From Molossus alvarezi (Eukaryota > Chordata > Mammalia > Chiroptera > Molossidae): 64,000 nucleotides of DNA. The stretch spans positions 165,220,290 through 165,284,289 of the forward strand of contig CM073885.1 in assembly GCA_037176705.1 (NCBI GenBank), given 5' to 3'. Positions 1-12,692 of the stretch are shown here, piece by piece (position 1 is the stretch's first letter; each line of letters opens with the position of its first letter). Position numbers and translations under genes: made by a program. The notes under the pieces are model-generated. The model saw nothing but the letters and a program-made list of their open reading frames with translations. It made no database searches and was not told the DNA's origin.

Positions 1-1499
1 AAGCTCAGGTTTACCACAGGTAAACATTCCTGGCATCCCTTTCCAAGGGAACCAAAAAAGAACAAAGTGAGTTTTCTCCTTGGTGGCTCCTGAAGTTCCT
101 TGAAGAAGTCGAGAAAGTGAAAGACTTGGACACCATGCATTCTGCCGGGACAGGCAAGGCCAAGCTGCACTCGCACTCATGTGAGGGCTGGAATCCTAGG
201 CGGTCAGCAATCGCAACTTAATGGAACCGGATCTTTTGAAAACGGGGAAGATGAATTTTTCTAACATTGTTTTGTGTTTAATGAGAGGAAGAAAGAGAGC
301 AGGTGAGGTGAGTGTGTCACCCCTGAGGGGAAGGAAGAAGAGTTTCGGGATGCTTGGCACACGACCGAACTCTGCCTCTTGTACTTTTAATTGGACAGAT
401 ACAAATGGAAGCAGGACAGAGGCATCTTTATCTGGTGATGGGAGGCTTGGCTTCACTGATGTGATTTACGAAGGGAGGAGTGTTTTAACAAGGCTGATGC
501 TTTACAAAGGGCCATCACTCCCAGGGGATTTGTTCATTGAAGTGCCGCACAGATCTGTGGGAAGATACAAGGTGTTGCCATCACGGGCAGGAAGAAGGAT
601 GGGATGACCTCACCTCTCAGCTCTTCAGTGCCATTATTCTAAGGTCTGTAAAAACCAGAGCCTTGGTCCCTTTGTTCTTTTATAGTGGCCTGAGCTATAT
701 TTATTACAGAATACTGCTAAATCAGGCTTTGTCAACAATTCTAGACTATGTTTAGAGCAGACATAAACAATCCCCTGGGAGTTATATACAGTTCTAGTAT
801 TAAATACTTTTCCTATAATATCTAATGTGCAATTCTTGTTTAGGGGGACTGATAGAATTATTCCAACAAGTCATGAAGGACCATAATGATTCCGCTATAA
901 TACTCGGTATACACATATTCAAGTCAGGTTAACTGGACAATTATACATTAGATACCCACTGTTTATCATCATCTGAGGGAGGTGTTGAAGAGACAGAACT
1001 GGGTAAGGTACAGTCTCTGTCCTGGAGGAAAGAAGTCTGGGGAGGAGGCTGTATTACACACCATCAGAATGCAAATGAAGTAGTGACTTGAAAGCCAGTT
1101 TACAATGATCAGACTCTATGGTAGAGACTTGGCATAGGGTGTAGGGTTTTAATGAAAGATTGTTTTTAATTATAAAAGCCATATAACTATACTACATTCA
1201 ATTTGCAAAGTATAAACAGGAAAACTTAGAATTCAATTACTGTAACATAACTCTTACCTATTATTTTATTCCAATCTATTTTCAGATGAATAATTTCACA
1301 GTTATAATCATAGGCTATACATTTATAAAATTGTGTCCCTTCCTCTCTTCTTTGTTTTATTTCATATGAGCATTATTCAATGTCACTACCTGGTCTCCCT
1401 AGCAATAACTGTAAAAAGTTGCACAAGGTTTTATATACATGGAGAGAAAGATACAATGGACACACAGAGACACACTCAGAGAGAAAGAGACAGACAGAT
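1..1499. other. Intergenic sequence downstream of TRDMT1, no recognised gene
   Basis: Non-repetitive-looking sequence with moderate GC in the first 650 bases. Short open frames are present on both strands (for example 221-607), but I see no similarity or splice pattern that supports a coding exon. In human the next gene in this direction is CUBN; I found no CUBN exon. Confidence 0.5.
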
Positions 1500-2090
1500 G
1501 CAATCATATACCATAAAGTTCACCCTATTTAAGTATACAATGGAATGTTTTTTCAGTATATTCAGAATTGTACCATCATTACCACAATCTAATTCCAGAA
1601 TATTTTCATCACTCCAAAAAGAAATCCTGTACTTTTCTTAATTCCCCTATTTCCTCTTCCCTGGAAATCTCTAATCTACCTTTCCTATTCTGGACATTTC
1701 ATATAAAATGAAATTATATGTGTTCTCTTGTGTCTGGCTTCTTTCACTTAGTGTAATGTTTTCAAGGTTCACCTGTTGTAGCAGATATCAGTACTTCATG
1801 CCTTTTTATGAGGAACCCATCGTATGGATGTACACATTTTGTTTATGCTTTCATCAATTGAAAAGCATAATAGTCGTTTCCACTTTTTAGCTATTATGTA
1901 TCCATAATATGCTGCTATGAACATTCGTGCACAAGTTTGTGTGCAGACATACGTTTTCAATTCTCTTCAGTAGATACCCAGCAGCAGAATTGTTGAGTCA
2001 TGTGGTAACTCAACTTTTTGAAGAACCGCCGAACTGTTTTTCAGAGTGGCTACATCACTGCATAATGTCTTATTGATTGGTTTCACCACT
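1500..2090 (-). mobile_element. Old L1 (L1M) 3' end, antisense
   Basis: Reverse-strand L1 ORF2 C-terminal and 3' region: tctggcttctttcacttag, tatggatgtacacattttg and gctgctatgaacattcgtg are recognisable, decayed L1 phrases. Many substitutions, so pre-dating the bat-specific copies. Confidence 0.75.
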
Positions 2091-3022
2091 ATCTTGTTGT
2101 AGGACATGTCATCTGCTTCTAGTTTTTATCTTTATTTCTAGAACTTTTTGTCATTTTGACCTATCATGAAGGCAGATTCCCTCTGTGGGTCTTATTTTTA
2201 CTCTCCTTTTACTTTCAACCTATCTAGATCATTTTATTTGAAGTTTCTTGTAAATGACATATAATTGTGTCTTTTTATCCACTCTGCTAATCTCTATATT
2301 TTAACTAGTGTATTTTGACCAATTATATTTAACATCATTATTGATATGGCAGAGCTTGTGTGCCATTTAATCATTTGTATTTTGTTTGTTTCCCCTGCTC
2401 CTCATCCATCTGCTTCCCTTTTCTGGCCTTCCTGTGGGTCACGTGAACACTCCTGGTATTCCATCTTGATTTATTCAGAGTGGTCTTGAGTGTCTTTCTT
2501 TGAATACTTTTTGCAGTGGTTGCTCTGAGCATTACAATATACATACACGATTTCTCAATCCACGGGTCCCAGCATCTTACCACTTCGAGTCAAATGAAGT
2601 CTCACTTCCATTTAGGTTCTTTACCTTCCCCACTTTTAAATATTATTGTCTTGAGCATCAGATGATATAATTTTTGTCTCAATCATCAAATGTCATCTAT
2701 AAAATTCATGAGGAGAAACAGAGTTTATTATATGTATCCATATTCTGCTCTTTCCATTATTCTTCCTTCCTTCTTTTATCATTCCATTTCTGTTTGAATA
2801 ACTTCCATTAGCCATTCTTTGTGGATAGGGTTGCTAACAACACATGCTTTTCGTTTTGCTTCACTTGAGAATATCATCATTCCCCCTTTATTCGTGAAGA
2901 ATACTAACACAGACCAATGTAGAATGTGCGGTTAACAATCCTTTTCTTTTAGCACTTGGTTTCTGCTGAGAAATCTTCTGTCATTCCCATTGTATTTCCC
3001 TATAGAAACATGTCTCTCTGGC

Positions 3023-3023
<1 letters not shown>

Positions 3024-3063
<40 letters not shown>
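3024..3063. repeat. (TG)n microsatellite
   Basis: About 19 uninterrupted TG units. Confidence 0.95.
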
Positions 3064-3065
<2 letters not shown>

Positions 3066-3535
3066 CTGTTTTCAGTTTTCACATTTAATTTTGATGTGTC
3101 TTGGCATGGATTTCTTTTATTTTATCCTGTTCGGGGTTTAGCTTCTTGAACCCGCACATTTATATTTTGCTAATTTTGAGATGTTTATCCATTATTTCTT
3201 TGCATGGTCTTTCAGCTCTATTCTTTTTTCTCCTCTGCTTCTGAGACTCCAAGTATATGAGTGTTGGTGCCTTGCTATTATCTACACATTGCTGAGGTTC
3301 ATTCCCCCTGGTCTTTCCTCTCTTATTCAGACTAGATTAATTCTATTGATTTATTTTTATGCTCACTGATTCTATCTCTGTCATTTCTACTCTACTATGG
3401 GACCTATGTAATGAGTTTTTACATTTTGGATTCTTATTTTTCAATTATATAATTGCCATTATTTCTTCATTTTAAATGGGATATAATGCACATACCATAG
3501 TAATTCTCTTAACTTTTATAAAAACTCTTTTTGTT

Positions 3536-3775
3536 GCCCTGGCCGGTTTGGCTCAGCAGTTAGAGCGTCGGCCTGTGGTCCGGAGAGACCCGGGTTCGGT
3601 TTCCGCTAAGGGCATGTACCTCGGTTGCGGTCTGTCCCCGGCCCTGGTCGGTCGTGCGGGTGGCAGCCACTCGATGTGTCCCTTTCATGTCGATGTTTCT
3701 CTCTCTCTCTCTCCCTCCCACTCTATCTGAACAAGGAATGGAAAAATGTCCTCGGGTGAGGATAAAAAACAAAAC
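3536..3775 (+). mobile_element. VES SINE, class A
   Basis: tRNA-like head gccctggccggtttggctc with B-box-like ggttcggtttcc, CT-rich middle, 3' hairpin tcctcgggtgagga at 3749-3762 and an A-rich tail. Perfect 15-bp target duplication aaaactctttttgtt at 3521-3535 and 3776-3790. Confidence 0.95.
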
Positions 3776-4699
3776 AAAACTCTTTTTGTTAACTATTGCT
3801 TGCTGAGCCTTTCTAATTTTTGGTTTTACGAGATTTTGCAATTGCTTATTGAAGCATTTTTATGATGGCTGTTTTTAAATCCTTGTCAGATAATTCCAAC
3901 ATCTGATTTACCTTGGCAGTGTCATCTTACTCAAGTTGTGATTTTTGTTGTTGTTGTTCTTGGTATGACAAGTGATTTTAGAATTGGCATTTTGTCCTTT
4001 GTGCTAGGAGACTCTGGGTCCTATTTTAATCTTTTATTTTAGCAGGCGGGCACTGCACGGATGTTTAGTGTGTGTGTTCAGGCCGACCTTTTGGCCTTGT
4101 TTCCAGTAACAGTGAATTTTCAGAGCCTTTGCCATGTTATTTTGGTTTGCTTGGCTTATCTGGTGCCACTAGGCTCCCAAAGGTCCTTGATGGTGCTACT
4201 ATCTAGGCCAGGCCACCTGGCACCTCTAGGTTCGGGGAAGGGAGCCTCCTGCCCATGGAGACGGAAGGCTTCCTGGACGAGGCACTTCTGTGGCGGGGTT
4301 CTCCTTGCTGGTGCCTCTGGTACCCGATTTCTCAGCAAGTGAGAGGAGTCTCGGGCTGGCAGGGCTCTGGAATGCTTCCCTGGGTACCTGTCAGTGGGGA
4401 TCCCTATATTCTGCCCTTGCTGGTGGTATCAGACTCACCTGGTTCTGTCAACAGGATTCCAATTCCATCTGGGTGAGAAATGAGCCATTCTGGGCTCCCT
4501 TATATTGCTAGGTTGGGTTTGGGGAACACCAAACTTGGGTTACCTTCTTTTGTTGGGTGAGAAGTCATAAGAAATCCTGCTACTGCGTTCCCCCTCTAGT
4601 CTTGGGATTGTTCAGCTGGTTTATTTTTTCCCTCATCCTACCTTTCAGAGTTCTTTTTCTGATGCCCTTGCATTATTTTATGATTGTACTTATCCAGAA

Positions 4700-5420
4700 T
4701 TGATCATTATGCTGGGGGTGAGACAGCATCAGGTGTTAGACCTCGGTTCAGCAACCTTGGTACTTGAGTTCTGGCTAAGAAAGAATTCAGAGCCAAGACT
4801 CAAATTATAAGAGAGCATTCATTCAGAAAGTCACAGAGGTGGAAGAAGTGAGTCATAGAAAAAAATCTGCTCAAGAGAAGAGGTGCAGAGGCAGAGGGCC
4901 CCTAGGAGAGAGGTGCTTGCTGAGAGACAAGAGGAGGGAAAGTGCAGGCGTCCTCTGGAGAGAGAGAGAAAGAGCATGCGCACCCGTGGGGTCCCTGTCT
5001 TAAGGGCTTTTATCTGGAGGTCCCAGGGGATGATCTCAATAGACTATTTATTAGCTTTCCAGGTGTGCCTCTCAGGGTCACGATCTCCACTAATTGGTCA
5101 GCACTAGGATAGGGGGTCATTCGTCATTGCAGTTGGGCCTGATGTCAGCCATGGCATTGCTCTGTCTGATTTTGCTGCTTTTCTGGGTCTGGAGCTCAAA
5201 CTCTCCTGAGGCCTAGATGTCATCTCCAGTGGGTAATGCTCAAGGGAGTGGGTGTGCAAGGGCTTGAAGTTTTTCCCATTGCTAGGCAGCTGGGGCCCCC
5301 CACCCTGCTGACCCTCTGCACCTGGCCTGTGGTCCCTACTCTGCGCATGTCTACCTACTACAATTGTACCTGTCAGGGAGGAACAAGGAGAAATGAGTTT
5401 GTCCTCTTGTGCAGACAAGA
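4700..5420 (-). mobile_element. Possible solo LTR of an endogenous retrovirus
   Basis: Read on the minus strand, the segment ends with a U5-like stretch (caaggttgctgaaccgagg at about 4745-4765, ending near tgtctca). It carries an AATAAA near 5052 and a TATA-like gataaaag near 5012. No internal gag/pol/env is adjacent. The family was not identified, and the order of the two signals is atypical. Confidence 0.35.
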
Positions 5421-5434
5421 AGTCAGAATACAAT

Positions 5435-5645
5435 ATTTAAAAATTTTTCTATCTGTGTGTGTGTGTGGTGGGGGAGATAAACAAATAACTTTTATATGCA
5501 TATATGCACAATCGACATAAACATTAGACTGGGGAAGGCAGGAGGGGTGGGAACGGGAAGGAGGGGTCAGTGGGGAAAGGGGGGCTCATCTGTAATACTT
5601 TCAACAATAAAAAACAAATAAAATAAAAGTGAAAAAAAATTAAAA
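5435..5645 (+). mobile_element. 5'-truncated L1, 3' UTR and A-rich tail
   Basis: Carries the bat L1 3' signature: gagataaacaaataac, the G-rich tract, then catctgtaatactttcaac and an aataaaaa-rich end. The same 3' end recurs at 15.8, 17.7 and 21.0 kb. Confidence 0.8.
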
Positions 5646-5869
5646 ATTAAAAAAATTTATATCGGTACAACTTCCCCTAAAGCCAAAGTCCTAGCACTAT
5701 CCTAGAATTATTTTTAAAAGCATGTGTTTCACACTTGAGTAAATTGGCTCTTCCTCTGTGTATGGAGGATATGGCAGTGCAACAATTAAACAGTTCTCCG
5801 GAGAGTGACTAAGGACACGTTAGAGCTTTACAACGTGACGACTTTTATATCAGTCCATAGGGTAACTAT

Positions 5870-5990
5870 GTCCACTCATTGAACAGATATTTATGGAGTG
5901 TTGACTCTGAGCCGGGTACGGTCGCCGTCACTGAGAAAGCGGCACTGGAGAATGATTTCAATCCCTGCCCTCCTGGAAGTTCACATCCTC
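5870..5990 (+). repeat. L2-like relic
   Basis: Tcattgaacagatatttatgg, then ccctgccctcctggaagttc, is the typical L2 consensus pattern, decayed. Confidence 0.55.
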
Positions 5991-6809
5991 TAAAATATGG
6001 AATCTTTTTCATTTAAAGCCAATTCAAATCATAGCAACTATCCAGCTTATTGTCTGTTCATCACAGGATGAGCTGTCTAATAGCCCACTCGGTTTATATC
6101 TACTACACGGAAATGTCACACTCCACTAGGTATTTTCAGTCTGTGTGTGTGTGTGTGTGAGTGTGTGAAATGTAACTGTATTTGTGTAAGGAAATAGTTA
6201 AGTGAGCAACATTATTTTAGTAAAAATGATACACATGCTAGATTAAATTCAGAAGGCTGAAATCTGAATGTCCACATGTTTAGCCAAGTACACAAATCTG
6301 GTGGCAAACATAGAGGCATGTTTGGAGATTTTTAAAATGACTTTTTTTCAGTTCTCCTAAAATAAACCATGGTTCAGGAAAGGCCTTCTTGGGAAGGCTA
6401 CATTATTAACAGAAACTTACAAATAAAAATAGAGGGAAAAGAAGGTGAACATGATCTTGGCTGATGGGGTTTGACCTTGGAGACTGGGGAGAAGTGGTAC
6501 CATAAGGAGAAATATGGAAGTTGGTCATGAGTGGAACTGACTTTATAATGGAGGAAATGGATTTGTTTTCAGATATACTAAATTTTATGTGATGGGAAGA
6601 TATTCAAGTTAAAAATGTTCTCACGTGAAAATTTCAGAATAGGGCTTAGGAACATATCAGATCTGAGGTCATCTGTGTGTCATGGGCAGTAAGGTAGAAA
6701 TTGTAGGAAAGATCGAGATCTCTGAGTAAAATGGTTTGAACAATGAAGGGTAGAGTACTGAGGACAGAATCTTCAGAAACAATTAAGTGTTTCCCTCCAA
6801 ACCTCTGCA

Positions 6810-6810
<1 letters not shown>

Positions 6811-6860
<50 letters not shown>

Positions 6861-6895
6861 CTCTCTCTCCCTCCCTCCCTCCCCCACTCCCCTCT
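6811..6895. repeat. (CT)n microsatellite with CCCT extension
   Basis: Long TC run followed by ctccctccctccctccc. Confidence 0.95.
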
Positions 6896-8227
6896 CTTTA
6901 GATTGTGATCTCATCTGATTATAGAGCTGACTTGGCTAAATAAACATGTTCCCTATTTACACTCTTATAATTTAAATCTCCCCTGATATGAATAGATATA
7001 AAGATGCAAATGAAATAAAATACTGGGCAAATGCTTGAAGTAAACAATGAAACCATACATAGTATGTACAAGCAGACACCTGAGAACAACCAAGGGCTAT
7101 AAAGAAGAGTTCTGTGGGAAAATTAACTTCCTGTGTTCTAGTTTTGGTGAAAATTTATATCTTCTATCTAGACTTATATTTGTAAGAAAAATAAGATTTT
7201 GAAAGCTTTAGGAATAAAATATGTACTCTAGGGAGAGTTGGAAGTAGTTGAAAATAAGCCTCAGAACCTATATTTACCAAGGGTAAATATAAAACAATTT
7301 ATTTGAGAATTTGTGGAGTAAAAAGCAAAAAATGTTCTTTGCACATGCTCATATTTATTGAAAAAATATTTAAAAAGGAAAAAACTCACAAATGAAGACA
7401 AAACCAGTAATGTAGTTTTTGGGTCACAGTTTCATAAGATTTCTAAAGAGCATGCATATCTCAGTGCAAGATGGTCTTAGAAGTCTAAAGAGAGTAACAG
7501 AGACAGAGAAGCTAGGGAAATAAATTTTTTAAAAACTGAAGTTTTAAAATTTTAGTAGCAAAGTGAAGGAATGACAGAAAGAAAAGGTGAGGAAAAGGTG
7601 TAAACTGAAGTTGGAGAACATGTTTAGAATTCTTAAAATGAAATATAGGCATAACTAGATATCTCGGGGAATATGATGGAGAAAGAAGGGGTTGGATTGG
7701 AGGTGGATCAAAAAACACGTTAAGAAGTTGACCTGATAATTGTATGCAGCACCCTTTGACATTAGAAGATGAGAGAAAGAGTTAATACAGGAAGGTTCAA
7801 AGGCTGACTTGAAAAATTACATAATGAGTTCAATCACAGACTATGAAAGAACTGCTGAGACCATATGACCCTCACTCAATTTCAAAGTCCAAAGTTATTT
7901 GTAAGTCAGTTTATAACCAGTAGCCTAAAATAGTCATAGTTCCAAGCTGAAGAACAAATTATGAAAAGTAACCTTTTCAATAACATAATCAACTCAGAAA
8001 AACACACTTGAACTACTTTGTCTACATGGGTTTAAAATTAGATCCTTATTGTGTTATCTTGGCTTATTTGGGAACCTCTTGATACTAACTTTTGGTTTTA
8101 TATAGTAAAGTGATCAAAACAAAACGAGCAACCAGAACTATTTCACTCTGGTGCAGACGACAGCTGGCCTGCACGCTGCTTTCTCCATTCAGCATGTGCG
8201 TGAGGTTGGCTGACACAGTAGCTGCTT

Positions 8228-8505
8228 TAAAAAATATTTTTATTGCATTTTTGGGGTGACATTTGTTGATGAAATTATATAGGTTTCAAGTGTACAATTC
8301 TGTAATATGTCATCTGTGTATCATGTTGTGTGTTCACCACCCAAAGTCAAGTCTCCTTCCATCACCATTTATCCCCTGTTTACCCTTTACTGCCTCCCCC
8401 CACTTCCTTTCCCTGATAACCACCATACTGTTTCGGGGGGTTTTTCTTTTGGCTTAATCCCTTCACCTTTTTTACCCAGCTCCCTAGCCTGCCCCTGACA
8501 GTTAT
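8228..8505 (-). mobile_element. 5'-truncated L1 3' UTR, antisense
   Basis: Ggtgacatttgttgatgaaa, then tataggtttcaagtgtac and tcaagtctccttccatcacc; the same sequence recurs at 28.26 and 35.24 kb. A VES SINE has inserted at its right end. Confidence 0.8.
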
Positions 8506-8522
8506 CAGTCTGTTCTCTTCTT

Positions 8523-8790
8523 CTTCTTTTTTTTTTATCCTCACCCGAGGACATTTTTCCATTTTTTATTCAGATAGAGTGGGAGGGGGAAGGAGAGAGA
8601 GAGAAACATCGACGTGAAAGGGGCACATTGACGTGAAAGGGACACATTGAGTGGTTGCCACCCGCACGACCCAACCAGGGCCTGCGACAAACTGCAACCG
8701 AGGTACATGCCCTTAGTGGGAACCGAACCCGGGTCTCTCTGGACCACAGGTCGACACTCTAACTGCTGAGCCAAACCGGCCCGGCCCGTG
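8523..8790 (-). mobile_element. VES SINE, class A, with 19-bp internal duplication
   Basis: Antisense full-length copy with target duplication cagtctgttctcttctt at 8506-8522 and 8791-8807. A 19-bp unit acgtgaaagg..cacattg is tandemly doubled at 8612-8649. Confidence 0.95.
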
Positions 8791-8807
8791 CAGTCTGTTC
8801 TCTTCTT

Positions 8808-10402
8808 TATTCTGTACTGCGATAGCTACAATTAAACCACTTTCATTTGTCCTCAGCTTCACTTCTCTATCTTCAGAAATCTCTGATTTAGTAACCTCTG
8901 ACATGAACTAGGTTGAATTGGAGCAAAAGACACATTGTGATTTTTGTTAAGGAATCCTACCCACCACCCTCATCATTATTGTATTTTTAAGTGCTGGGTA
9001 GTCCCTCAACTTTCACAATTCCAACTACTGGTTTTGTCTTTTTAAAAGGCTCTGTCTTGTGAGGGGGAGCAAGTTGGCTGGTAGAGATATTGTCTCACTA
9101 AGGCACAGGGCAGTGCCCACTGTGCAGAGCCGATTTCTTAGCCGGAATATAATGTTCAGGGTCCTCTGAAGGGGGATCAGCTGATCCCTCAGAGTGACTC
9201 ACACTTTCCCCGTCTGTCAGTTGGGTCTATTGTCTACCACTAAGGATTAAGAAACATAAATGTTGAATCACTAGGTTATAAACCTGAAACTAATATAATA
9301 TTGAAGGTCAACTAATTTAAAACAATAAAAGAGTGCAATGCCATGGAGGATAAAGGGGGAAATTGGATCAAGAAAGGGAGTTTTGACTGTAGGGAAGTCA
9401 GGGAAGATAAGGCACACAGGGATCCTTGATCGTGGTAGTAAATGTTCTTTTGGTAGTTTGACCAAGGCCAAAGTTATCTTGGAGTGATGGAGGAGTGAGA
9501 GGAGAGATGCACTAAGAGGAGAGATGTTACAGATAACCTCTCGAAGAGATCTAGCTATGAAAGGGAAGCAATGAAAGATGATAGAATCTAGGGAGGTGTC
9601 TACCTGTCGTCCTTGTTTTTAATATGGAAGAGACTTGAACATAGTAAATGCTAGGAAGATTGAGATGGTAAGTTTGAATATTTATGAGGGAGAAGAAATA
9701 ATAATGTAAGTTTCCTGAGAAGGTGAAAGTATATTGACGTAAGACAATAAAATCTATATGAGACCCCATCATAAAAGTTTATCAAGCTCTGGCTCTTTCT
9801 CCTATGATGACTTCCTAATCTCTTCAAAATCATTTCCTAATATGATTAACTTTGTTTGTATTAACTCATTTGATTATTTCTTATTTATTATTTTTAGGTC
9901 TGAAAAACCTACTAAAAATAGGCAGGTTAATAAATAACTTAAAGTTATTTAGGAAGCCATTTAAAAGAATACAAGTGATGCAAATAGGAGAATGAAAAAA
10001 TCATATTAGAAATGACACAGATTTAATTACATATAATTCTTTTAAAAAATAAGAGGATATATTTTCCAAAATATTGAATAAATATAAAAAAATCCAAATA
10101 TCAAAAATTTCCCAGGCAAATTTTCTGCATATCACCATAATTTTATGCATATCACCGTACTTAGTGGTCATTCAATAAAATGACATCTCTAAAATAACTA
10201 TGCATGTAAATATATGTAACTAAGATAGAGTCTTATGCTTGCTACTGCACATTTACAATTATGAATTAAGGGCAAGAATCACCATATGCCCATGAATATA
10301 CTTCAATGGTTTAAAAAATCTCACAAAGCTATATTTTATCTTCTAGTTTGTAAACAAATGTCTTTATAGAGCTTTCATGTGTTTATAGTTAGTGTCCTGT
10401 AA
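8808..10402. other. Intergenic, largely unannotated
   Basis: A small L1-type 3' end (acctgaaactaatataata) lies at about 9255-9330. Otherwise AT-rich, with no gene seen. Confidence 0.5.
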
Positions 10403-10420
10403 CTCAACACTTACTTTGTT

Positions 10421-10616
10421 TTATTTTACATTTTTTCCTTTATTGATTTTAGAGAGAGACAGAGACATAGATGAGAGAGAACATCAATTGGCTACCCCCT
10501 GCATGCCCTGCTCTGGGGATCAGCCCACAAACTGGGCATGTGCTCTGACCGGGAATCGAACCGGGGACCTCTTAGAGCATGGGTTGACACTCAACCAGTG
10601 AGCCACACCGGCCAGG
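10421..10616 (-). mobile_element. VES SINE, class B
   Basis: Antisense. Ends with the tRNA-like head agccacaccggccaggct and has tttattgattttagagag at the 3' side. Target duplication ctcaacactta(c/t)ttt at 10403 and 10617. Confidence 0.92.
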
Positions 10617-10853
10617 CTCAACACTTATTTTGCATAACATTGCTCAATGGAGCATTGGACACTATAACTTTAGCATAATCATAGTAAAACTCTGAACTTT
10701 TTTATTAGTAAAAATCTTTCAGAAGTGAAGAGAACCTAGTAAAAGTGTGCCAAAGTAATTTGATTGTTGTATACTAAAATTTATGAAAATTGTAATAAGG
10801 TATGTCTTTAAACACTTGTAGATACAAAATGTAGATAGTGAGACTCAATATAT

Positions 10854-10992
10854 ACAAGGTAGGTAAAAGTAGGTTTACAGTTTTTCATATAGAAAAAGAC
10901 ATGCAGGTTATGATTAGTACAATAGGTTTATTATAAGTATAAACTTTGTTTTGCTTACTCACAGCTATAAATCTTCTTTTGCCCACACCTGT
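10854..10992. mobile_element. Mariner-like MITE
   Basis: About 139 bp with imperfect terminal inverted repeats: acaaggtaggtaaaagtagg on the left against acaggtgtgggcaaaagaag (reverse complement of the right end), flanked by TA. Matches the pattern of the mammalian mariner MITE whose ends read gcaaaagtaggtttacag. Confidence 0.65.
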
Positions 10993-11094
10993 ATATGCAT
11001 TGGCCTACAGTTGCCCTATATCTCTATTTATCTGAGTTCTTCTGAAAAAAAAAAAAAAAAAATGGTGAGGGGGCAGGCATGATTGTTAGTTTTT

Positions 11095-11740
11095 TTTCTG
11101 TACATAAAATTTGAGATTTTAATGATTTTTAAGTATACAGTTCAGTGGCAATAATTACATTCACATTATTATGAAACTATGGCCATCATCCATCTCCAGA
11201 ACTTTTTCGCCACACCAAACAAAACTCTGCAGCCATTGAACACTAACTCCCATTCCCAAGGTCCCCAAACCCTGGTAACCACTACTCAACTTTCTATCTC
11301 TATGAACTGGATTCTTTTATATACTTCATATAAGTGAAATATAAAATTTGTCCTTTCATGTCTGGCTTATTTCACTGAGCATAACATTTTTAGGGCTCAT
11401 CCATGTTGTAGCATGTGTCAGAATTTCCTTTTTATGACTGAATAATATTCCACTGTAAGTGTACACACCATATTTTGTTTATCCATTCATCTGCCAATGG
11501 GCACTTTGGTTGTTTCCACTTTTTGGCTATTATGAATAATGATGCTATGAACACTGGTGTACAAATATCTGTTCAAGTCCCTACCTGCCATCTTTTTGGG
11601 TAATACCTAGAAGTGAAATTGCTAGATCATATGGTAATTCTATGTTGTTGTTGTTGTTTAACAAATCATCATCTATTTTCTACAGAGGCTGTGCCATTTT
11701 ACATTCCCATTTAACAGGGCTGCAATTTCTTCACATTAAA
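11095..11740 (-). mobile_element. Old L1 (L1M) ORF2 end and 3' UTR, antisense
   Basis: Clear reverse-strand L1 text: tctggcttatttcactgag, gaataatattccactgtaag, catctgccaatgggcac. Decayed. Confidence 0.85.
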
Positions 11741-11744
11741 TTAC

Positions 11745-11870
11745 TGTGCTTTTATTAATTGATTTTTTTTTTGTTACAGATGTTTCTCCTTTTCCCCCCA
11801 GACACCTTCCTCCCTATCCCCCCTCCTCAAGCTTTGTTGTCTATGTCCATTGTAAATTATGTTTTTTTAG
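11745..11870 (-). mobile_element. Short 5'-truncated bat L1 3' end, antisense
   Basis: Gttacagatgtttctcctt, pyrimidine-rich tract, then gctttgttgtctatgtcc; the same 3' terminus as the larger L1 at 47.3 kb. Confidence 0.7.
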
Positions 11871-12510
11871 GATAAAAATGTGAATTAAAAATTTTTAATA
11901 AAATTTCCATTCATATTTTTTAGTTTTCCCTCCATTTGTCACTTGATTTTACTACTGAAATCAAAACCACAGGATTTCTGATGCAAGACTTAGTCTGATT
12001 AGAAACCCTAATTCCAAGAAGCCTACTGAAAGGGAGAGACAGAAAAAGTTAAAAGTTAATTCACAGAATAGTCATAAGGAAGGAATGGGGTCAGAGGGCA
12101 GAGTTTCCTGCCTAAAATCTTAATGTCACACTACATTCCTTGGAATGTGACGACAAATTCCACTTACGACCAGCAGCTGAGAAGACAGACAAAAGCAAGC
12201 TCTGGTAACAGCAAGCTAAAGGAGACATGCACAGATGAAGAAGACGTGAGCTTTGCCTTTCCGATGGGGGCAAAGTTAAAGACAATGTGTACCTACAGTT
12301 CTTTGGCTTCCAGGGTAAGAGGTAATCAAGAATTTTCTTCAGACTGTTGTATAAGGTGAATGATGATAATCTGACTTAAAATATTATAAACATTTAAGTA
12401 AAATAAAGAAGGGATTGAAACTAAGTAAAACATTGAATATTTGAAACAGGCTAGAATTAGAATTATCTAACAAAAAAAAAGTAAAATGACAAGATTCATA
12501 AAACAACTTC

Positions 12511-12516
12511 TTTATT
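12511..12516 (-). terminator. TRDMT1: polyadenylation signal AATAAA of TRDMT1
   Basis: Canonical hexamer on the minus strand about 410 nt after the stop codon. The best candidate for the mRNA 3' end; distal alternatives cannot be excluded. Confidence 0.6.
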
Positions 12517-12640
12517 TATCACAAAAAATATAACTTTTCAGGTTCATTATAGTATGCCTATGATGATACTTTACAAAATATTGATGTAGACTTTAACTTT
12601 TAATGTTCCTCAATTTGTTTATGCCATATTATAAAAAGTT

Positions 12641-12692
12641 TATATATATGTGTATGTGTGTGTATATATATATATACACATACATATATATT
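12641..12692. repeat. TA/TG alternating tract in the 3' UTR
   Basis: Tatatatg, tgtatgtgtg, a TA run, then acacatacatatata; the two halves are largely complementary and could form one hairpin in the transcript. Confidence 0.85.

Larger units (their letters stand above)
2091..4650 (-). mobile_element. Old HAL1/L1 ORF1-type element, antisense
   Basis: Reverse-strand L1 ORF1-like phrases (tgatgtgtcttggcatgga at about 3094, then attgctgaggttcattc) continue into a GC-richer 5' part at 4000-4500 (gaattggcattttgtcctt). No ORF2 sequence lies between, as in the HAL1 class. Interrupted by a VES SINE at 3536-3775. Confidence 0.5.
5646..8227. other. Intergenic, mostly single-copy-looking
   Basis: Contains an L2-like relic at about 5870-5990, a (TG)n at 6142-6167 and a CT microsatellite at 6811-6882. 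The rest shows no gene or repeat I can name. Confidence 0.6.

Noticed and set aside
1..607. Possible CUBN 5' exon at the left edge, expected from human gene order
   Set aside because: No EGF/CUB-type sequence, signal peptide or splice-bounded frame could be recognised.
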